Below are positions 53,119-56,627 of a stretch of 56,627 bases of DNA, piece by piece. Where the stretch lies: NCBI GenBank assembly GCA_002372875.1, contig DFJD01000032.1, positions 8,381-65,007 on the forward strand. Direction: 5' to 3'. The notes under the pieces were generated by a model that saw only the letters and a program-made list of their open reading frames with translations, was not told the DNA's origin and did no database searches. Numbering within the stretch: the first letter of the stretch is position 1; each line of letters starts with the position of its first letter. A program made the position numbers and the translations under genes. The DNA is from Clostridiales bacterium UBA3680 (GTDB lineage: Bacteria; Bacillota; Clostridia; Lachnospirales; CAG-274).

Positions 53119-53151
53119 AAATCCGCTTCAAGTGAATAGATCGGTGCTTCC
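53119..53151. repeat. End of a MITE-like element in the preA-like leader (copy D)
   Basis: The minus strand matches the left end of the element at 25264 in 28 of 33 bases, ending with GGAAGC next to TA. Only this end is present. It lies 18 bases upstream of the start codon, so it forms part of the 5' leader. Confidence 0.7.
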
Positions 53152-53294
53152 CTAAAAAATAATAACTATTCTTTGGAATAAACGTGTATTCGTTTATTCT
53201 ATAATTATACACTTATTTATAAAAAAGGTCAATGTTTAACTTTTGCGAATTGATTTTTAATAGATCACAAATAATAAATACGGTTACGATGGCA
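53152..53294. other. A+T-rich spacer
   Basis: It probably holds the promoter of the preA-like gene, but no clear -35/-10 pair stands out. Nothing else is recognised. Confidence 0.4.
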
Positions 53295-54029
53295 TAAAAA
53301 CAGCCCGTTAAGTTCACTACACAAAACCTAACGGGCTATCCAACATAAATTTCCATATTAAATTTTTCTCTCTCTTTCCGACGTTTCTTTACACGTCTTA
53401 AGAATATTCTGATGAACAATCATCCTTCAAATCGCTCAATTTATACTGTTTCCAATCCATCTCTTTGAGCACATCGCTCCTGACCGCGCAAACAAAATCG
53501 GTCAAATTTCGGTATTGATACAAAATCTTGCGATTCGGTACGCACTCATGTGCTTCATACTTTTAAGCTAAAAGTCCACATCTCGAAACACCCTCTCTCG
53601 GAAAGTACTTCCAAACATAGCCTTTTACACGTTCTGTTCAGTAACAGACCGTCAACACAGACTAAACCGTCGGTTACAAATCTATGTCAAGCAACATATC
53701 AACCCGTTTCCCACGAGTCCCTCGAAGTTGCCTAAGGTATGCATTGACCTAACCTTCAACACACACTTAAGAGGTTATCCTATGTTCACAAACCTTATAA
53801 CGCTATATGCTAATTTCCACACATTCAAAAGATGCTCTTCCGACCGACAAGATCGGTATATGAAGGATGCGTCGGGGGGTTAATGAACAAATATAAACAG
53901 CCGGGCGGAATCACGTCCCTTCCAAAAACAGTTTCGGATAACAGATTCGAAACTTAACAGCGGTCTAAACTCATCGCTCACGAAGAACAATCTCATTGGC
54001 GCCTTATTGCTTTGCTCTTCGTTTACTGT
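53295..54029 (-). ncRNA. Large structured noncoding RNA (ROOL/GOLLD-like candidate)
   Basis: About 735 nt transcribed on the minus strand from the promoter at 54036-54064 to the terminator at 53296-53337. No ORF has a ribosome site or family resemblance. Many local hairpins are visible: CGAAGAGCAA/TTGTTCTTCG (54021-53981) with GGCGCC in its loop, GTTTCG/CGAAAC, ACCGA/TCGGT, CTGTT/AACAG, ACTTTT/AAAAGT, GCAC/GTGC, GACCG/CGGTC and GACGT/ACGTC. Base composition is less A+T-rich than the flanks. Size, the many stems and the position directly downstream of tRNA genes recall ROOL and GOLLD RNAs, which often lie beside tRNAs; I cannot confirm the family by eye. It is not tmRNA, RNase P RNA or a group II intron by their hallmark motifs. 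Confidence 0.65.
53296..53337 (-). terminator. Terminator of the large noncoding RNA
   Basis: On the minus strand AGCCCGTTA/TAACGGGCT is followed by GTTTTT. The loop is 18 nt. Confidence 0.88.
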
Positions 54030-54035
54030 AATAAG

Positions 54036-54064
54036 AGTATATAACATTTTAAAAATTAAGTCAA
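54036..54064 (-). promoter_or_regulatory. Promoter of the large noncoding RNA
   Basis: On the minus strand: TTGACT, 17 nt, TATACT, predicting a start at about 54029. One of the best consensus matches in the window. Confidence 0.75.
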
Positions 54065-54200
54065 TAGGTTTTTTCTCTTTCGGCACTTTTATTTATGCTT
54101 TCGGCATTTTAGATAATATAAAACTGTTTTTATGAATAATATAAGTAAAAAAATAGTTAATTTGCACGATGTTAGCAATTTGTCAATATAAAATTGCACA

Positions 54201-54225
54201 AAAAAAAGCAAGCACTGCGGCTTGC
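54201..54225 (-). terminator. Terminator after the tRNA-Lys pair
   Basis: GCAAGC/GCTTGC with a 6-nt loop followed on the minus strand by seven or more Ts. It separates the tRNA transcript from the noncoding RNA. Confidence 0.88.
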
Positions 54226-54229
54226 GATA

Positions 54230-54302
54230 TGCGCGATCGGGGACTCGAACCCCGGACCTTGTGATTAAGAGTCACCTGCTCTACCAACTGAGCTAATCGC
54301 GC
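54230..54302 (-). tRNA. tRNA-Lys (anticodon CTT)
   Basis: 73 nt: acceptor GCGCGAT/ATCGCGC, D-arm AGCTCAGTTGGTAGAGC, anticodon loop CTCTTAA, T-loop TTCGAGT and discriminator A. CCA is not encoded. Identical to the next copy. Confidence 0.97.
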
Positions 54303-54321
54303 TTAATGTTTTGTTTTAAAA

Positions 54322-54394
54322 TGCGCGATCGGGGACTCGAACCCCGGACCTTGTGATTAAGAGTCACCTGCTCTACCAACTGAGCTAATCGCGC
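54322..54394 (-). tRNA. tRNA-Lys (anticodon CTT), second copy
   Basis: 73 nt, identical to the copy at 54230-54302 and 19 bases upstream of it on the minus strand. A recent tandem duplication or active gene conversion. Confidence 0.97.
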
Positions 54395-54484
54395 ATATCT
54401 AAAATCAAGACAAGCAGTATATTACCACTTTTTAAAATGTTTGTCAACATTTTTTTTGCTCTTTTTATTAAAATATTGAAAACA

Positions 54485-54520
54485 GAAAAAAGTCTGTAGA
54501 AAGCTACAAGCTGAACAGAC
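54485..54520 (-). terminator. Terminator overlapping the end of the small membrane protein gene
   Basis: On the minus strand GTCTGT/ACAGAC around 17 nt is followed by TTTTTT. The first arm lies in the last codons of the gene. Confidence 0.65.
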
Positions 54521-54941
54521 CAATGACAAGACCTATTACCATAACTATCATTACCGTTACAAAAAACAGGATAAAAAGGATAAGCCTTCTGATTTTCGCC
54601 TCAGTGTAAAAGGCATTGAACAGGTCGGATAATTTTGAATGTGATTTGTTTGTTCCGTCTATATCTTTATTTTCATTTTCGGATAGACTTGTAAGTATTT
54701 TATCTATATCTTCGCTTTTTCCGTAAAAATCTCCGAAATAAGTGTAAAATGTGTTTTTTGATTTTTTCTCTTTTCCGTTTGTCGATTTTAGTATATCAAG
54801 GCATTTTTCTCTTTCGGCCTCGGTGTCCGAAGGAAATATGGTCGTTTCCTCTTTTGTATCGATTTTTTTTGCAATATCGGACATACCCATTTCTTTTAAA
54901 AGCTCAATAGCTTGTTGCCTGTCTTTTTCGTACATATTCAT
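54504..54941 (-). CDS. Small single-span membrane protein of unknown function
   Basis: 145 residues, not recognised. I start at ATG 54941, since AAAGG lies upstream; the TTG at 54959 overlaps that site. It has an acidic/basic cytoplasmic part of about 118 residues beginning with a helical YEKDRQQAIELLKEMGMSDI, and one C-terminal membrane helix (ILFILFFVTVMIVMVIGLVI). It lies alone between the tRNAs and mgtE. Confidence 0.7.
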   Translation of the reverse strand: MNMYEKDRQQAIELLKEMGMSDIAKKIDTKEETTIFPSDTEAEREKCLDILKSTNGKEKKSKNTFYTYFGDFYGKSEDIDKILTSLSENENKDIDGTNKSHSKLSDLFNAFYTEAKIRRLILFILFFVTVMIVMVIGLVIGLFSL

Positions 54942-55013
54942 AAGAATCAAGCCTTTCAATATATTTTGTTAGCAAAATTATCTCAGAATGGAAACATATT
55001 GTCAACAAAAAGC

Positions 55014-55042
55014 TTGAAAAAGAGAAAAATATACCATATAAT
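55014..55042 (+). promoter_or_regulatory. Promoter of mgtE
   Basis: TTGAAA, 17 nt, TATAAT, 42 bases before the start. The leader is too short for an M-box. Confidence 0.7.
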
Positions 55043-55084
55043 ATATATTTGCACGAAATAATTCAATAAAAAGGCGGTGATATC

Positions 55085-56494
55085 ATGGAAAAAAAGACGG
55101 AAAATCCCGTAATGCCCAATTATGTGCGAGAAATACTCAGTATCGTTGAAGGAACGGCAGCCCCAAATAAAATAAGGGAGCAGCTTGAGGACTACCACGA
55201 AAACGATATTGCGGATGCTCTTGAGCTTATGTCCGTTTCAAAACGACAAAAGCTGTACAGAACTATCGACATCAACACTCTCTCGGATATAATTGAGTAC
55301 TGCGAGCCGGAAAAGGCCGTGCAATATCTTTCGGAGATGGATATAAAAAAGGCTTCACAGGTCATCGAAAAAATGGAGCCCGACTCATCTCTTGATTTGC
55401 TCAATTTAATCGAAAAAGACAAAAGAAATGCCTTGATTGCCCTTTTGGACGAGGAGACCAAAAGAGAGATAAACCTTATGGCATCTTTTGACGAGGATGA
55501 AATAGGAAGCAAGATGACCACCAATTATATAAGTGTTTCTCAGGGGGCGTCTATAAAAGAAGCCATGCGTACCCTTGTAAAGGAGGCACCGACAAACGAT
55601 AACATTTCCACTGTTTTCGTTGTGGATGAGGACGAAACTTATATAGGTGCAATAGATCTCAGAGAGCTTATAATAGCAAGGGAGAACACGCCTCTTGACG
55701 ATATTATAATGACTTCCTATCCCTATATCTACGGTACGGAAGAAATAGATGACTGTATAGAAAGATTGAAAGACTATTCGGAGGATCTTATTCCCGTTCT
55801 TGATAATTCCAACAGGCTCATAGGTGTTATCACATCTCAAAGCCTTATTCAGGTAGTTGACGATGAGATGGGTGAGGACTATGCACGTTTGGCAGGTCTT
55901 ACCGCAGAGGAAGATTTGAAAGAACCTCTTATTATGAGTATCAAAAAAAGACTTCCATGGCTGTTGGTGCTCCTTGCTTTAGGACTTGTTGTATCTTCCG
56001 TGGTCGGTATTTTTGAAAGCGTTGTATCGGAGCTTACGATCGTTATCTGTTTTCAGTCTCTCATACTTGATATGGCAGGTAATGCCGGCACACAGGCGCT
56101 TGCCGTTACCATCAGAGTGCTTATGGATGAAAATCTCACCGTGAAAAATAAGGTTGAACTTGTGGCAAAAGAAATGAAGGTCGCATTTTCAAATGGTTTT
56201 ATTCTCGGATTGATTGCCGTTTTGGCATTGAGCTTTTACATAAGTGTATTCAAACATGCTGCTTTATTTTCGGCTGTTGCGGTGGCACTTTGCATAGGAG
56301 CTTCCCTTCTTGTGGCAATGGTCATATCGGGCGCAGTGGGAACCGTTATACCCCTGTTTTTTAAAAAAATACATATAGATCCCGCCGTTGCCAGCGGACC
56401 TCTTATCACAACCATAAACGACCTTGTCGCGGTGGTTACATATTATGGCTTAAGCGGGCTTATACTTATAAATATGCTTCACATAAAAATATGA
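55085..56494 (+). CDS. mgtE: Magnesium transporter MgtE
   Basis: 469 residues. An N-terminal helical MgtE_N domain (about 25-135), a pair of CBS domains (about 140-265; MTTNYISVSQGASIKEAMRT, GVITSQSLIQVVDDE) and five membrane helices (about 290-465) with the conserved LILDMAGNAGTQAL motif that lines the pore. It is a Mg2+ channel closed by Mg2+ binding to the cytoplasmic domains. The ribosome site is AAGGCGGTGA. Confidence 0.96.
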   Translation: MEKKTENPVMPNYVREILSIVEGTAAPNKIREQLEDYHENDIADALELMSVSKRQKLYRTIDINTLSDIIEYCEPEKAVQYLSEMDIKKASQVIEKMEPDSSLDLLNLIEKDKRNALIALLDEETKREINLMASFDEDEIGSKMTTNYISVSQGASIKEAMRTLVKEAPTNDNISTVFVVDEDETYIGAIDLRELIIARENTPLDDIIMTSYPYIYGTEEIDDCIERLKDYSEDLIPVLDNSNRLIGVITSQSLIQVVDDEMGEDYARLAGLTAEEDLKEPLIMSIKKRLPWLLVLLALGLVVSSVVGIFESVVSELTIVICFQSLILDMAGNAGTQALAVTIRVLMDENLTVKNKVELVAKEMKVAFSNGFILGLIAVLALSFYISVFKHAALFSAVAVALCIGASLLVAMVISGAVGTVIPLFFKKIHIDPAVASGPLITTINDLVAVVTYYGLSGLILINMLHIKI

Positions 56495-56501
56495 TTTTCT
56501 G

Positions 56502-56533
56502 AAAAAGACGGGTATTTACTCGTCTTTTTTTTT
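56502..56533 (+). terminator. Terminator after mgtE
   Basis: AAAGACG/CGTCTTT with inner G-rich pairing, followed by a long T-run. Confidence 0.9.
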
Positions 56534-56534
56534 A

Positions 56535-56560
56535 GGAAGCAACGATTAATTAGTGTTTTC
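56535..56560. repeat. Short palindromic repeat-family member (copy E)
   Basis: GGAAGCAACGATTAATT and AATTAGTGTTTTC share a TTAATTA centre and are flanked by TA on both sides. The arms resemble the ends of the element at 25264. It lies immediately after the mgtE terminator. Confidence 0.5.
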
Positions 56561-56564
56561 TAAA

Positions 56565-56627
56565 GGAACCACTGATTAATTAATCATTCGCATATTTGGC
56601 TAATGTTCCCGCATACTGTGTCAAAGC
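56565..56627. repeat. Start of another repeat-family element, cut by the window edge (copy F)
   Basis: GGAACCACTGATTAATTAAT matches copy A at 780 and the ends of the 25264 element. The following bases (CATTCGCATATTTGGC) are not seen elsewhere in the window, so this copy has a different interior and continues beyond the end. Confidence 0.5.

Noticed and set aside
53295..54029. tmRNA, RNase P RNA or group II intron
   Set aside because: There is no tRNA-like domain or tag ORF, no RNase P core motif and no intron domain V or reverse transcriptase.
53550..54086. Small ORFs of 61 and 68 codons within the large RNA
   Set aside because: They have no ribosome site, no recognisable protein features and run through predicted RNA hairpins.
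55043..55084. M-box (Mg2+) riboswitch before mgtE
   Set aside because: The predicted leader is about 35 nt, far shorter than an M-box.

Overview
The window looks like chromosomal DNA of a low-to-moderate G+C anaerobic Firmicute of the Ruminococcaceae/Oscillospiraceae type. The support is indirect but consistent: A+T-rich clostridial promoters and strong AGGAGG ribosome sites, Thr/Glu-rich linkers in secreted proteins, a type I dockerin and a cohesin module (cellulosome parts typical of ruminococci and clostridia), a class I SAM riboswitch before metK, BspA-like and LRR surface proteins, and an F-type ATP synthase whose c subunit carries the Na+-binding residues. No phage, plasmid or intact insertion sequence genes are seen; the window is mostly core genome with a few accessory islands.

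Layout. 1-1996: two tandem transglutaminase-like proteins (the first cut by the window edge). 2012-5450 (-): amino-acid ABC transporter with a periplasmic-domain/permease fusion and an ATPase carrying an unusual C-terminal domain. 5567-7780 (-): glycogen branching enzyme. 8027-15063: complete ATP synthase operon (atpZ-I-B-E-F-H-A-G-D-C). 15131-17526: membrane-anchored HAD phosphatase and an EF-hand/LRR lipoprotein. 17761-19411: cobS and a CPBP protease. 19490-23384: glmM, glmS, mtnN. 23512-25263: a divergent Dxs-like enzyme. 25264-25423: a MITE-like element that fills a convergent gap. 25429-29020 (-): lipoprotein, a block of hairpins, a beta-helix lipoprotein and a tail-anchored coiled-coil protein flanked by structured RNA. 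29271-33708: a methyltransferase-like protein, a LysR regulator, metY and cysK. 33936-36283: tyrA-aroA. 36382-39048 (-): rsmD-coaD-coiled-coil-SPFH operon. 39260-40301: BspA-like secreted protein plus a 43-residue peptide. 40336-41963 (-): alr and a membrane protein.

42051-49787 is a nine-gene run behind a SAM riboswitch in which every junction overlaps or abuts (metK, unknown, cohesin protein, rhomboid protease, UDG, Mrp, QueH, IspF, transglutaminase-dockerin), so a scaffold-type cohesin and a dockerin protein are co-transcribed with methionine/tRNA/isoprenoid housekeeping genes. 49901-51338 encodes a VTC polyphosphate polymerase and its DUF4956 membrane partner. 51601-53100 (-) is a PreA-like Fe-S dihydropyrimidine dehydrogenase.

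The most unusual stretch is 53.3-54.03 kb on the minus strand: about 735 nt with no credible gene, a perfectly spaced promoter at one end, a strong intrinsic terminator at the other and many hairpins between, just downstream of two identical tRNA-Lys genes. I read it as a large structured noncoding RNA of the ROOL/GOLLD kind, possibly a new class. The window closes with a small membrane protein, mgtE, and two more copies of the repeat family seen at 25.3 kb.
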